Shown: positions 37,995-47,338, counted from the first letter of the stretch. The stretch is DNA of 64,000 nucleotides from PALSA-270 sp963770245 (GCA_963770245.1 CAVYOX010000006.1:73247-137246), one strand, 5' to 3'. Translations and numbers: made by a program. The notes: generated by a model not told the origin, from the sequence alone.

Positions 37995-38770
37995 GGCTGC
38001 TCGCCTTTCGCTTTCGTGCCAGCCGCAGCAGCGAGATTGGACTGTTCCGTCGGCTGATCTCCGGTGATCTTGCCATCCGCCAGAAAGATCATCCTTCCCG
38101 CATAGCGCTCGGCCAGCGACCGCTCGTGGGTGACCATGACGATGGTCATCCCGAGCGTCTGATTGAACTCGCGGATGAAGTTCATGATCTCGGTGCCGTT
38201 GCGGCTGTCGAGATTGCCCGTGGGCTCATCCGCCAGTAACAACTGCGGACGATTGATCAGCGCCCGCGCCAACGACGCCCTTTGCTGTTCACCTCCCGAG
38301 AGTTCGCTCGGTCGGTGCGCCATTCTCGCCGTCAGCCCGACCCGGTCGAGCGCTTCGCGCGCCAACCGATCCCGCCGCGCGCGATCCACCTCGGCAAAGC
38401 GCATGGGCAGTTCCACGTTCTCCATCAGAGTCATGCTGGGAATCAGATTGAAGGACTGAAACACCATGCCCACCGTGTGCAGACGGTGTTTGGCCAGCTC
38501 GGCGCGCGAGAGCCCGGCCAAATCTCTCCCCTGGACCACGACCGCTCCCGAGGTGGGACGATCGAGTCCGGCGATCAGGTTCAACAACGAGGACTTGCCC
38601 GAGCCGGAAGCCCCGAGCAGGGCCAAAAAGTCCCCGGCACCGACTTCGAAGGACACGCCGTCCACGGCACGAATTAGCGTTTCCCCCATGCGGTAGTGCC
38701 GGCAAAGATTCTGACTAAGAATCGCAATCGAATTGCCGGATGGGCTGGATGGATTGGACGGGGCCGTCAT
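37991..38770 (-). CDS. ABC transporter ATP-binding protein (LolD/MacB type)
   Basis: A 259-residue ATPase. Walker A LLGASGSGKSSLLN, signature LSGGEQQRASLARAL, Walker B LLLADEPTGNLDSRNG and the H-loop MVTHERSLAERY are all present. The LDRPTSGAVVVQG and VGMVFQSFNLIPSMTLMENVELP segments are typical of the LolD/MacB/FtsE group. It powers the FtsX-domain permease encoded directly downstream with a four-base overlap. A short alanine-rich tail follows the domain. The 167 bases between this gene and the receptor gene upstream contain no further gene. Confidence 0.93.
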   Translation of the reverse strand: MTAPSNPSSPSGNSIAILSQNLCRHYRMGETLIRAVDGVSFEVGAGDFLALLGASGSGKSSLLNLIAGLDRPTSGAVVVQGRDLAGLSRAELAKHRLHTVGMVFQSFNLIPSMTLMENVELPMRFAEVDRARRDRLAREALDRVGLTARMAHRPSELSGGEQQRASLARALINRPQLLLADEPTGNLDSRNGTEIMNFIREFNQTLGMTIVMVTHERSLAERYAGRMIFLADGKITGDQPTEQSNLAAAAGTKAKGEQP

Positions 38771-38937
38771 CGGCGGTAGGCGAATATCTCCTCTGTCCCG
38801 CTTAGAATATCAGCCCGCTTGCGATCATGCTTGCAGTTTCGCGGGATCCTCGGTCGAGAGCGTTGGGCCTGGGACCGCCACCGCTCGGCGGTCTTGCCGC
38901 CCACCGGATCGAGCAAAAGTTCGGGTACCAGCGCGTT

Positions 38938-41289
38938 TTACCGCTTTGGAAAATCCAGGCGCAGACCGATGCGGGCCAAAAAAGGAGGCCCGAGCGTCGG
39001 AAGAAGACTGGGAGGGGTCGTAGCTACGGGCGTGAGCGCCGTCTCGTAGCGCCGATTGAGCAGGTTTTCGATGGCGCCAAAAACCTCGACTCCGTGGCCC
39101 AGGGCGCGGGAGGCCAGCAAATCCAGCGTGAAGTAATGGGGAAGCAAAAGCGTATTCGGAGCATCATCAAATTGAGAGCCGCCATATCTCCCCTGTACGC
39201 TGAACATCAAACGCGCCGGGTTCGAATAGCGTGCCTGCACTGTGAACTGCTCACGAGGCACTTCGGGAATCTGCAATCCAACCAAGGTTGGATAGGCGGG
39301 AGCATCGACCACAGTCGCGTCCACAAACTGGTATCCCCCGGAAAATTCCACGGTATCACTCGCCCGGAAGGCAGCATCGAAATCCACGCCGCGCGAGCGC
39401 GTGCGGCCCAGGTTTTCCCGCTGCTGGGTAATCAGGCTGGGGGTCATGCTGATGGGCACGTTGGCAACGGGGTCGACGATGTCATCCCAGAACACATTCC
39501 CGGTCAGATTCAGCTTGCGGCGAAAAGCGAAGGCGTGGGCACCCACCTCCGCACCGGTGAGGCGTTCCGCGTTCAAAGCGGCATTCGCATTGGTCAGCGT
39601 ATTTCCCAAACGGAACCCCCGGTACAACTCATTTAGGGTGGGGCTGCGAAAGGCGCGGTAAATCGAGCCGGTCAACGCCAAGTTGTCGGTGAGCGTACGC
39701 AGAACCGAAAGCCGCGGGCTAAAGGCATTCTCTCCGCGATTCGAAAAAGGAGTAAACGAGGGCGGGCCGGCGGGAGTGATCGGATCGCGGAGCGCTAGCG
39801 CATCGAAATTGCGCCAATCGTCGAAGCGGGCGGCCACCGTGACAATCCATTTCGAGGTAATCTGCAGAATGTCCTCGCCAAACACTCCAATGGTGCGCTG
39901 GCGCCCTCCGGCGATGGTATTGGCAGTGTGCGCACCGGAGGTGGACGAAAACAGACTCTCGTGGCTCCATCCCATCACTTCGACCGCGTCGACGCCCGCC
40001 ACCAAACTCTGCCTGCGCCCCAGCGGACGCGACCAGAGAGCTGTGCCCCCCAGCTGCTCGGCCGGCACATGTTGCAAGTCGGTCAGTGCCTCGCTCATGC
40101 GGTTGGTGGCTACCGAAGAGAAAGACTGGTTATAGCCCTGCGTGTCGCCATACACCCGCAGCGAGAGCGTTCCCCCAGGTCCCAGTTGAGTATCCGCGCC
40201 GGCCGCACCCTCCCCCATGCGGGTGTCGTTGGTCTGGACGACCGTCCCATTGTTACGGGACTCGGTGAAGTAAGAACCCCGGGCGAACACCCGGTTGTAT
40301 TCGCCAAAATGACGACCGAGAGAGAAGTCGACGGTGGCGTGCTCCGCATTGGCCGGCGTGTCGACACTGCCCCGCTGCGCGGCGGGAACCTCGATGTATC
40401 CCGCGGTGCGAAACAGATCCGCAGCCACAGCAACATCCCAAGGCCCGGCGCGTTCGCCCGCCCAAAAGGAAAGATCCGGCGTCTGCTCGCTGCCGTAGGA
40501 GGTCTCAAGCGAAAAAGCTGGTCTTTCTTCGGCACGCGAGAGGAATTGGATCACGCCACCCAAGGCATTGCTGCCATAAAGGCTCGAGATCCCTCCCCGC
40601 ACGACCTCGACACCGGCCAGTTCCTGGGGAGGAACGCGGTCCCAGTACACCCAGCCGCCGAACGGATCGTTGAGCGGAATGCCATCCTCTAGCACCAAAG
40701 CCCGGCTGGCGCCGCTCGCTCCCAAGCCATTCAAGGAGACTCCTTGCGACGTGGGATTGGCGGTCCGGCTGTCGGAGCGACGAAACAGCGTAAAGCCGGG
40801 TATCTGGCGCAGCTTGTCGTCCACGAGCAAAGCAGGGGTGGAATTCAAGTCCTGCGGAGAGAGAGCTACCGCGCTGCCGGCAACCTCACTCAGTCGGGTT
40901 TCGATGCGCGCGGCGGTGACGACGACCTGCTCACTGGTCGCAGCCGGCGCAAGCACAATTTCCAGACGGGTTGCTCCCCCAGCCTCGGCATTCCAGCTCT
41001 TCTCGACGACGCCAAAGCCCTTGGCCCGCACCGAGATGGTACCGCTGCTCTCGGGCAGCGAGTCAAAGACGAAACTCCCGCTGGAATCTGTGGTACGAGA
41101 TAAGGTAGCCGAACCGGCTCGAAGCCCGATCTCCGCGCCCGCTACGGCGGCGCCGCTTGAGTCGCGAACCGATCCTTCGACTCGGAACGACTGGGAAGCC
41201 GCTTCGCCCGAGAACAGCAAGAGTCCGAGGCAAACCGCGAGCAGCGCGAGCGGTCGAACCGATCGGAGAGCGTTTCGCCGCTTACTCAT
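38938..41289 (-). CDS. TonB-dependent outer-membrane receptor
   Basis: A 783-residue outer-membrane receptor. Signal peptide residues 1-32, then a carboxypeptidase-regulatory-like domain (FRVEGSVRDSSGAAVAGAEIGLRAG), a plug domain (LSPQDLNSTPALLVDDKLRQIPGFTLFRR, GLGASGASRALVLEDGIPLNDPFGGWVYW), and a 22-strand barrel ending in an amphipathic strand with terminal ARIGLRLDFPKR. It imports a ligand using TonB-ExbBD energy. Its ATG overlaps the stop of pcaL (ATGA), so it is translated with the protocatechuate operon; an aromatic acid or lignin-derived ligand is therefore likely (inference). Confidence 0.92.
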   Translation of the reverse strand: MSKRRNALRSVRPLALLAVCLGLLLFSGEAASQSFRVEGSVRDSSGAAVAGAEIGLRAGSATLSRTTDSSGSFVFDSLPESSGTISVRAKGFGVVEKSWNAEAGGATRLEIVLAPAATSEQVVVTAARIETRLSEVAGSAVALSPQDLNSTPALLVDDKLRQIPGFTLFRRSDSRTANPTSQGVSLNGLGASGASRALVLEDGIPLNDPFGGWVYWDRVPPQELAGVEVVRGGISSLYGSNALGGVIQFLSRAEERPAFSLETSYGSEQTPDLSFWAGERAGPWDVAVAADLFRTAGYIEVPAAQRGSVDTPANAEHATVDFSLGRHFGEYNRVFARGSYFTESRNNGTVVQTNDTRMGEGAAGADTQLGPGGTLSLRVYGDTQGYNQSFSSVATNRMSEALTDLQHVPAEQLGGTALWSRPLGRRQSLVAGVDAVEVMGWSHESLFSSTSGAHTANTIAGGRQRTIGVFGEDILQITSKWIVTVAARFDDWRNFDALALRDPITPAGPPSFTPFSNRGENAFSPRLSVLRTLTDNLALTGSIYRAFRSPTLNELYRGFRLGNTLTNANAALNAERLTGAEVGAHAFAFRRKLNLTGNVFWDDIVDPVANVPISMTPSLITQQRENLGRTRSRGVDFDAAFRASDTVEFSGGYQFVDATVVDAPAYPTLVGLQIPEVPREQFTVQARYSNPARLMFSVQGRYGGSQFDDAPNTLLLPHYFTLDLLASRALGHGVEVFGAIENLLNRRYETALTPVATTPPSLLPTLGPPFLARIGLRLDFPKR

Positions 41290-42458
41290 TCACTCTCCCC
41301 CACCTTCTCGATCTCTTCGCTCGCGATATGAAAGCCGGTATTGGCGGCCGGGAATCCGGCATAGATTGCAGTCTGCAGCAGCGCTTCTTTCAACTCACAC
41401 AATTCCAGTTCCTGGGTAATGCCGGCACGAACGTGCAAGCGAAACTCCTCCCATCGCCCGAGCGCAGCCATCATGGCCAGCACCAGCAGACGGCGAGTGC
41501 GCGGATCGAGGCCCGGCCGGGTCCAGATGGTTCCCCAAGCATAGCGCGTGATCAAAGCTTGAAATTCCTGGGTGAAATCAGTGGTTGCCGCGATGCTGCG
41601 CTCTACGTGCGCATCGCCGAGCATGGCGCGCCGCACTGCGAACCCCGCCTCGAGCGGGTCGATGGAACCACTCGGCCCCGTCTCGAGGAAATCCAGCAAC
41701 CCGGCGGTGAAGGATCGCGGACATTCCAGGTTCGAGAGATGGGCCGCCGGCAGCCGAAGAACTCGCGCGCCCGGGATTTCCCGCGCCAAGATCTCGCCGT
41801 GTCCGGCCCAGGGCGTCGGGATGTCGCGGTCCCCCGCAATCACCAAAGTCGGCACCCGAATCTCGCGCAACCATTTTCCGGAATCGAAATCCCGCAGCGC
41901 CGCACAACAGCCGGTATAGCCGATGGGGTCGGTGCCCAAAAACACCGACCTCTGGGCATTGACATGAACCTCGTTGCGAGTCCGGGCTTCGACGGAAAAA
42001 AATCTCTGCATCACCATTTCAGCGATCGCCGCCATCCCGCCATCGAGCACCGCCCGGATACGACTCTCCCAGTACTCTCGGGAACCGAACTGCGGCGAGG
42101 TGTTGGCCAGAACGAGACGCGTCAGGCGTTCCGGGGCATGGAACGCCAGCCACTGGCCCGTGGCGCCGCCGAGCGACAGCCCGCAGAATGCAAATTGCGG
42201 GATGCTCAAGCGATCGGCCAGAGCCAGCACATCACGCCCCAGTCGGTCGATCGCGTATTCTCCCTTCGGAGTATCGGAGGCGCCGTGGCCGCGTGTGTCA
42301 TAGCGCAGAACCTGAAAATGCGGCAGCAGATCCTGCGCCTGCGGAGCCCACATGCCGTGGTCGGTGCCGATCGAGTGCGACAAGATGAGCACCGGCCGTC
42401 CGGCCTTACCCTCCAGGCGGTAAAACAAACGCGTGTTGTCAATGGTGACGAACGGCAT
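41286..42458 (-). CDS. pcaL: Fused 3-oxoadipate enol-lactonase / 4-carboxymuconolactone decarboxylase
   Basis: A 390-residue fusion. Residues 1-260 are an alpha/beta hydrolase with the enol-lactonase motifs LSHSIGTDHGMW, FCGLSLGGATGQWLA (nucleophile elbow) and PAAHLSNLECPRSF (catalytic histidine). Residues 270-390 are a carboxymuconolactone decarboxylase domain: RRAMLGDAHVERSIAATTDFTQEFQALITRYAWGTIWTRPGLDPRTRRLLVLAMMAALGRWEEFRLHVRAG. Together they convert 4-carboxymuconolactone to 3-oxoadipate. The fused form is known as PcaL in Actinobacteria and some others. Between pcaB (5-base gap) and the TonB receptor (overlap). Confidence 0.93.
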   Translation of the reverse strand: MPFVTIDNTRLFYRLEGKAGRPVLILSHSIGTDHGMWAPQAQDLLPHFQVLRYDTRGHGASDTPKGEYAIDRLGRDVLALADRLSIPQFAFCGLSLGGATGQWLAFHAPERLTRLVLANTSPQFGSREYWESRIRAVLDGGMAAIAEMVMQRFFSVEARTRNEVHVNAQRSVFLGTDPIGYTGCCAALRDFDSGKWLREIRVPTLVIAGDRDIPTPWAGHGEILAREIPGARVLRLPAAHLSNLECPRSFTAGLLDFLETGPSGSIDPLEAGFAVRRAMLGDAHVERSIAATTDFTQEFQALITRYAWGTIWTRPGLDPRTRRLLVLAMMAALGRWEEFRLHVRAGITQELELCELKEALLQTAIYAGFPAANTGFHIASEEIEKVGESE

Positions 42459-42463
42459 GCTTC

Positions 42464-43831
42464 TCAGTCCTTTTCACTCGCAGAATTCTGCCGCTCCGAC
42501 GAAGAAAGTAGTCGCTGCCGAAACTCATCGGCCACGCCGAGATACTGTTCTGGCACTTCGAGGCTGCGTAGCGCCGCGGCATCGAGATGACCAGTGACTT
42601 CCGGCATCTCGGAGAGCACTTCGGCGAGAGGACGTCCCTCCTCGACGCTTTTCCGGGTGGCTTTTTCGAGAACGTGGTGGGCCCGGTCGCGGCCCAGTTT
42701 CCCTCCCAGCAGCATCATGGCCCGCTCGGCGAAGATCACGCCGTGAGTTGCTGCGATATTCGATCGCATCCGCGCCGGGTCGACCACAAGTCCTTCCGCG
42801 ACTTCCGCCATCGAAGCGGCCGCCAAACCTGTCGCCTGGATCACTGCGGCGACCGTGGGCCATTCCGCCTGCCACCCGCCCACACCGCGCTCATGCTCTT
42901 GCACCATGGCAGAAAGAAAAGTCGCCACCAGCCCGGGAACGCGCTCGGCCGCCGCGAGCGTCACCGCGCAGCCGATGGGGTTCCGCTTGTGCGGCATGGT
43001 GGAGGAACCACCGCGGCCGTCGCCGCCAGGTTCCGAGGCTTCGCCGACTTCTCCCTGCATCAGCAAACTGAGGTCGCGCGCCATCTTTCCGAGAGAACCG
43101 GTCGTGACCCCGCAAGCGCACACTAGTGCCGCCAAACGATCCCGCTGGGTGTGCCAGGGCGCGTCCGGAAAAGCCAATCCGAGTTCGAGCGCCAGCTCGC
43201 GACCGACCGCTGCTCCCTGCTCCCCGAGCGACGCCAGAGTTCCGCTGGCACCGCCGAATTGCACCACCAACGCTCGGGCGAAACTGGCCTCGAGAGTCTG
43301 GTGGCCGCGTCGAATTGCTCCCAGCCAGCTGGCGGCCTTGAGCCCCAAGGTCACAGGTGGGGCGGGCTGCAGTAGGGTTCGGCCGAGCATCACGGTCTTC
43401 CCGTGTTGTATGGCGAGTCGACGCAACGCCCCTTCCAACCGCTTCAGGTCGGATACAAGGATTGGCTTTGCTCTTTTCAGCAGCAGCACCAGGGCCGTGT
43501 CGGCCACGTCCTGGCTGGTGGCGCCCCAGTGCACAAAGCCCGCGGCGGCGGCATTTTCGCTCCGCACTCGTTCCGTCAAGGCCTTGACCAGCGGTATCCC
43601 CGGAGTTCCGGCGCGCAACATGGCGCGGGAAAGGGTCGAGGAATCGAATGCGTCCGCCTGGGCAGCAGCCGCGATCGCAGCGACTGCGGTTTGAGGCACG
43701 ATCCCCAGCCGCGCTTGGGCGCGCGCCAGCGCCACTTCAAAATCTAGCAGCGCCTGCAAAACTGGCTTGTCAGAAAACAGTTCTGCGAGTGCTTCTGTGG
43801 TCGCCAGACTCTCGATGAGCCGCGCCGGCAT
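42464..43831 (-). CDS. pcaB: 3-carboxy-cis,cis-muconate cycloisomerase
   Basis: A 455-residue member of the aspartase/fumarase superfamily. Seen: FVHWGATSQDVADTALVL, the superfamily region with the conserved histidine; GRTLLQPAPPVTLGLKAASWL; and the signature GGSSTMPHKRNPIGC with the catalytic serine loop. It cyclises 3-carboxymuconate to 4-carboxymuconolactone. ATG 43831 is chosen for its AGGAGAAG Shine-Dalgarno; the frame extends upstream into pcaG sequence to 44023 as a shadow. Adenylosuccinate lyase is the nearest alternative, but the pca neighbours settle it. Confidence 0.92.
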   Translation of the reverse strand: MPARLIESLATTEALAELFSDKPVLQALLDFEVALARAQARLGIVPQTAVAAIAAAAQADAFDSSTLSRAMLRAGTPGIPLVKALTERVRSENAAAAGFVHWGATSQDVADTALVLLLKRAKPILVSDLKRLEGALRRLAIQHGKTVMLGRTLLQPAPPVTLGLKAASWLGAIRRGHQTLEASFARALVVQFGGASGTLASLGEQGAAVGRELALELGLAFPDAPWHTQRDRLAALVCACGVTTGSLGKMARDLSLLMQGEVGEASEPGGDGRGGSSTMPHKRNPIGCAVTLAAAERVPGLVATFLSAMVQEHERGVGGWQAEWPTVAAVIQATGLAAASMAEVAEGLVVDPARMRSNIAATHGVIFAERAMMLLGGKLGRDRAHHVLEKATRKSVEEGRPLAEVLSEMPEVTGHLDAAALRSLEVPEQYLGVADEFRQRLLSSSERQNSASEKD

Positions 43832-43920
43832 GCAGACTTCTCCTCTTTCTGAAACCATGCTGAGGTTAACACTCCGGCGCCGAATCCAGGGAAGTCCCAG
43901 AGCAGGTTCGGCAGGAGAGG

Positions 43921-44496
43921 CTAGACGTCGAAGAACACGGTTTCCTGCTCGCCCTGAAGATGAATGTCGAAACGCCAGCCGCCGGAACGGGTGGAGTCTG
44001 GCTGGGCCAGCAGAGCGCCCCACCGTTCCTTGGGCACCAAGGCGAGAACCGGATCTTCTTCATTGGCCGGTTCGCCGGCAAAATAAACGCGCGTGTAAAG
44101 CTGCTTGAGCATGCCGCGAGCGAATACCGCCAGGTTCAGATGCGGCGCTTGAAGAACATTGCTTGCGCCGGGGACGCGCCCCGGCTTGATGGTTTCAAAC
44201 TCACAGCTCCCATCTGGTGCTGTCGCCATTCGCCCGAAGCCAAGAAACTCCGGTTCAACCGTAGCGTGTCGCGGATCGTCCGGATGGTCGTAGGTGCCGG
44301 CGGCATCCGCCTGCCATATTTCGACCATGGCGTCGTTCACCGGCGCTCCCTCGCCATCGAGGACGCGACAGCCGAGCCACACCCGCTCGCCCTTGGCCTT
44401 TGGACCCGCAATCCTGCGGATCGAGTGCTGGTCGGTGGTAAGGCTGAAGTGAAAAAACGGGCCCACGGTCTGCGAAGGAGTCGGAACGTGATCCAT
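43921..44496 (-). CDS. pcaG: Protocatechuate 3,4-dioxygenase alpha subunit
   Basis: A 191-residue intradiol dioxygenase alpha chain. Seen: PTPSQTVGPFFHFSLT at the N-terminus, then the shared dioxygenase core GRVLDGEGAPVNDAMVEIWQADAAGTYDHP-like region and the C-terminal SGGWRFDIHLQGEQETVFFDV. The alpha chain lacks the iron ligands and pairs with PcaH. It starts one base after the pcaH stop codon, so the two are translationally coupled. The 89 bases after it lead to pcaB. Confidence 0.93.
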   Translation of the reverse strand: MDHVPTPSQTVGPFFHFSLTTDQHSIRRIAGPKAKGERVWLGCRVLDGEGAPVNDAMVEIWQADAAGTYDHPDDPRHATVEPEFLGFGRMATAPDGSCEFETIKPGRVPGASNVLQAPHLNLAVFARGMLKQLYTRVYFAGEPANEEDPVLALVPKERWGALLAQPDSTRSGGWRFDIHLQGEQETVFFDV

Positions 44497-44497
44497 A

Positions 44498-45223
44498 TCA
44501 GGTCTCGAAAGGTGTCGCGTCGGGACCACGCAGCACGATGTCGAACTTGTAGCCCAGCGCCCATTGCGGCTGCGTCGTTTCCAGATCGAACTTCGAAATC
44601 AAGCGCAGCCTCGCCTTTTCGTCCGGAATCGAATGATAGATAGGATCAAAGGCAAACAACGGATCCCCCGGAAAATACATCTGCGTGACCAGACGAGTGA
44701 TAAACGATCTCCCGAAGATCGAGAGATGAATGTGCGCGGGTCGCCACGCGTTGTAGTGGTTCAGCCAAGGGTAGGCCCCCGGCTTGATAGTCACAAACCG
44801 ATAGGCCCCGTTCTCATCGGTCATGGTCCGGCCAGCGCCGGTAAAATTGGGATCGAGCGGCGCCGGATGCTGATCGGTCGCGTGAACATAGCGCCCGGCC
44901 GCATTCGCCTGCCAGATCTCAATCAAGGCCTCTGGCACGGGGCGCCCGTTGCTGTCGAGCACCCGGCCGGTCACGATGATGCGCTCTCCGAGAGGCTGGC
45001 CGGGGTGTTGGCGGGTTAGGTCGTTATCTGTCGCACCCAGGGCGTCGCGCCCGTACAGGGGACCGGTGACTTCTGAGAGGGTATGTGGCAAGAAAATCAA
45101 CGGTTTCGACGGGGAGCGTAGCACCGTGGACTTATAGGGGGGATATAACGACGCTGGCTGGCTGTCCGGCTCGTGACGGCGATACGGTGTGATGATGAAG
45201 CGCTCGTTGGTTAGGCGGCTCAT
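44498..45223 (-). CDS. pcaH: Protocatechuate 3,4-dioxygenase beta subunit
   Basis: A 241-residue beta chain holding the non-heme Fe(III) site that cleaves protocatechuate to 3-carboxy-cis,cis-muconate. Seen: LPHTLSEVTGPLYG, GRVLDSNGRPVPEALIEIWQANAAGRYVH, the iron ligand tyrosines in GAYPWLNHYNAWRPAHIHLSIFG with its HIH histidines, and VTQMYFPGDPLFAFDPI. ATG 45223 has AAGGG upstream; GTG 45262 would add 13 residues. First gene of pcaHGBL and the TonB receptor; its promoter should lie in 45224-45423. No IclR or LysR regulator gene is adjacent. Confidence 0.94.
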   Translation of the reverse strand: MSRLTNERFIITPYRRHEPDSQPASLYPPYKSTVLRSPSKPLIFLPHTLSEVTGPLYGRDALGATDNDLTRQHPGQPLGERIIVTGRVLDSNGRPVPEALIEIWQANAAGRYVHATDQHPAPLDPNFTGAGRTMTDENGAYRFVTIKPGAYPWLNHYNAWRPAHIHLSIFGRSFITRLVTQMYFPGDPLFAFDPIYHSIPDEKARLRLISKFDLETTQPQWALGYKFDIVLRGPDATPFET

Positions 45224-45423
45224 GGCACCCTTCAGCGCGATCACGAAAGGGCGAAATGCCACGCTGAAGATCGAATGTTATCCCAGTATGTCCTGCTTTG
45301 TCACTCGTTGGGTCTTAGTTGTCCGGGGTCTGGTTTCGCGCCAACAGAGGGCCCAGCTGTATCATCCGGCCCAGAAAACAAGACGCGGAGGCGACCAGAT
45401 CGGGACTGGCCACCGAAGCCATT

Positions 45424-45858
45424 TCAGGTTGCCGAACGACGCGGATTGGAGAATCTCTCGATGACCTCCGCGGGAAGGGGCCGGGACTTCATTCGGCTGG
45501 GACTGCTGGGGTCAGAACCGGTCCAAACCCGCGTCTCAATGCCTTCGACCGCCAACGCCTCACCCTTGAAAAACTGATGTCGGATCAGAAAACTGCTTCT
45601 CCGCAGTTCCTGAACGCCGGATCGCACCAGCAACTCGTCGCCAAACATCGACGGCACCAAAAAGCGCGCCTTCAGGTCCACTAGGGGTGCACCAATCACT
45701 CCATGAGCCTTGAACAGAGTGCTGATCGGTATTCCGGCGGTGGCGAACAAACCCGTGGTGCATGCGTCAAACCATTCCAGGTATCGCGGGTAGAACACAA
45801 TTCCCGCGGGATCGCAGTCTCCCCACTCCACCAGAAAGCGTTTTTCACTCTCCAGCAT
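45424..45858 (-). CDS. 4-hydroxybenzoyl-CoA thioesterase-family acyl-CoA thioesterase
   Basis: A 144-residue hotdog-fold thioesterase. The active-site segment VEWGDCDPAGIVFYPRYLEWFDACT carries the catalytic aspartate of the 4HBT class I enzymes, at about residue 14. The family hydrolyses aromatic or short acyl-CoA, for example 4-hydroxybenzoyl-CoA to 4-hydroxybenzoate. Next to a protocatechuate operon, release of a hydroxybenzoate that feeds PcaGH is a reasonable inference, but YbgC-type general thioesterase activity is possible. ATG 45858 is preferred to an ATG at 45888. It lies 200 bases upstream of pcaH on the same strand. Confidence 0.87.
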   Translation of the reverse strand: MLESEKRFLVEWGDCDPAGIVFYPRYLEWFDACTTGLFATAGIPISTLFKAHGVIGAPLVDLKARFLVPSMFGDELLVRSGVQELRRSSFLIRHQFFKGEALAVEGIETRVWTGSDPSSPSRMKSRPLPAEVIERFSNPRRSAT

Positions 45859-46132
45859 TTCCCGAGCCCCCAAAAGACGCCGCAGCATAACACGATTGCC
45901 GTAAAAGAATCATCCAAAGTGAAATCCGGCCGCCCGAGGCCAGCGCATCCCCCTGAAGCCGCCCCGAGAAGTAATTCCGAACAGTGACTTCCGCCAAAAC
46001 ATCGAGCCAGACGAGCCTATACACTAGAATCGTTGCTCCGGAGAATCCTTGATCCGGACTCTGATCCGGACAACGATCGCTTGCAGGAACCGTCCACCTG
46101 CGCCTGCATAGCCGTCGCTGGAGGCTGCAAAA

Positions 46133-47338
46133 ATGGCTAACGCCTTCATCTGTGAGGGAGTGCGCACTCCGATCGGACGTTACGGCGGTGCGCTCGCGCC
46201 GGTGCGCACAGACGACTTAGCAGCGCATCCCATCGCGGCGTTACGGCGACGATTCCCCGATAGCGATTGGGCCGGCGTCGACGAGGTGGTTCTCGGCTGC
46301 GCCAACCAGGCAGGAGAGGACAACCGCAACGTGGCCCGCATGGCCAGCTTGCTCGCTGGCCTACCCTATACTGTCCCGGCCGCTACCGTAAATCGGCTGT
46401 GCGCTTCGGGAATGGAGGCCGTGGCCGTGACCGCCCGAGCCATCTGTTGCGGTGAAATCTCCCTCGCCATCGCGGGTGGGGTGGAAAGCATGAGCCGCTC
46501 GCCGCTCGTGATGCCCAAAGCCGCCTCGGCGTTCTCTCGCCATGCTGAAATTCACGATACAACGCTCGGTTGGCGATTCATCAATCCGGCGATGCAGGCA
46601 AAGTACGGCACTGCCTCGATGGCCGAGACCGCCGAAAACGTTGCCGCAGCCTACAAGGTCGACCGGCGGTCGCAGGATCAGTTTGCCCTCCGATCCCAGC
46701 AAAGAGCTGCCTGCGCGCGGAAGGCTGGAGTTTTCGCCGAGGAAATCGTGCCCGTTTCGGTCCCCGGTCCCAAGGGAGCGGCCAAGGCGGTTGCCGAGGA
46801 TGAGCATCTTCGGCCCGATACCACACTCGAAGCACTCCTGGCGCTTCCCCCTATCGTTCGCCCGAGCGGTACGGTCACCGCCGGAAATGCCTCCGGCATT
46901 AACGATGGTGCTTGTGCCATGTTCGTGGCTTCTGAAGAAGCGGCCCGGCGGTTTGGGCTCACCCCTCTAGCACGGGTCGCCGGCGCCGCGACTGCAGGAG
47001 TCGAACCGAATCTCATGGGAATTGGCCCCATCCCGGCAACGCAAAAACTGCTCGAGCGGCTCAAAATCTCGATGGCCGAGATCGATTGGATTGAACTGAA
47101 CGAAGCTTTCGCCGCGCAGGCCTTGGCGGTCACGCGGGCCTTTGGGCTCCCCGATGACAGCGAAAAGGTCAACGCTCACGGTGGTGCCATCGCCCTTGGG
47201 CATCCGCTCGGGATGAGTGGCGCGCGCTTGGTCTTGACCGCCACCCGCCAGCTCCAGCGTACCAAGACGCGGTTGGCCCTAGCTACCATGTGTATTGGGG
47301 TGGGACAGGGAATGGCCATGCTGCTCGAGCGTGTTTAG
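46133..47338 (+). CDS. pcaF: Acetyl-CoA acyltransferase, beta-ketoadipyl-CoA thiolase type
   Basis: A 401-residue thiolase. Seen: nucleophilic cysteine in TVNRLCASGMEAVAVTARAI, histidine motif NEAFAAQALAVTRAFGLP, NAHGGAIALGHPLGMSGARL, and the final cysteine motif ALATMCIGVGQGMAMLLER. It cleaves 3-oxoadipyl-CoA (or acetoacetyl-CoA) with CoA. GGAGG lies ten bases before the ATG. Being next to the pca cluster supports PcaF, the last step from protocatechuate to succinyl-CoA and acetyl-CoA; the 3-oxoadipate CoA-transferase genes pcaIJ are not in the window. PaaJ or a general thiolase cannot be excluded. Confidence 0.88.
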   Translation: MANAFICEGVRTPIGRYGGALAPVRTDDLAAHPIAALRRRFPDSDWAGVDEVVLGCANQAGEDNRNVARMASLLAGLPYTVPAATVNRLCASGMEAVAVTARAICCGEISLAIAGGVESMSRSPLVMPKAASAFSRHAEIHDTTLGWRFINPAMQAKYGTASMAETAENVAAAYKVDRRSQDQFALRSQQRAACARKAGVFAEEIVPVSVPGPKGAAKAVAEDEHLRPDTTLEALLALPPIVRPSGTVTAGNASGINDGACAMFVASEEAARRFGLTPLARVAGAATAGVEPNLMGIGPIPATQKLLERLKISMAEIDWIELNEAFAAQALAVTRAFGLPDDSEKVNAHGGAIALGHPLGMSGARLVLTATRQLQRTKTRLALATMCIGVGQGMAMLLERV

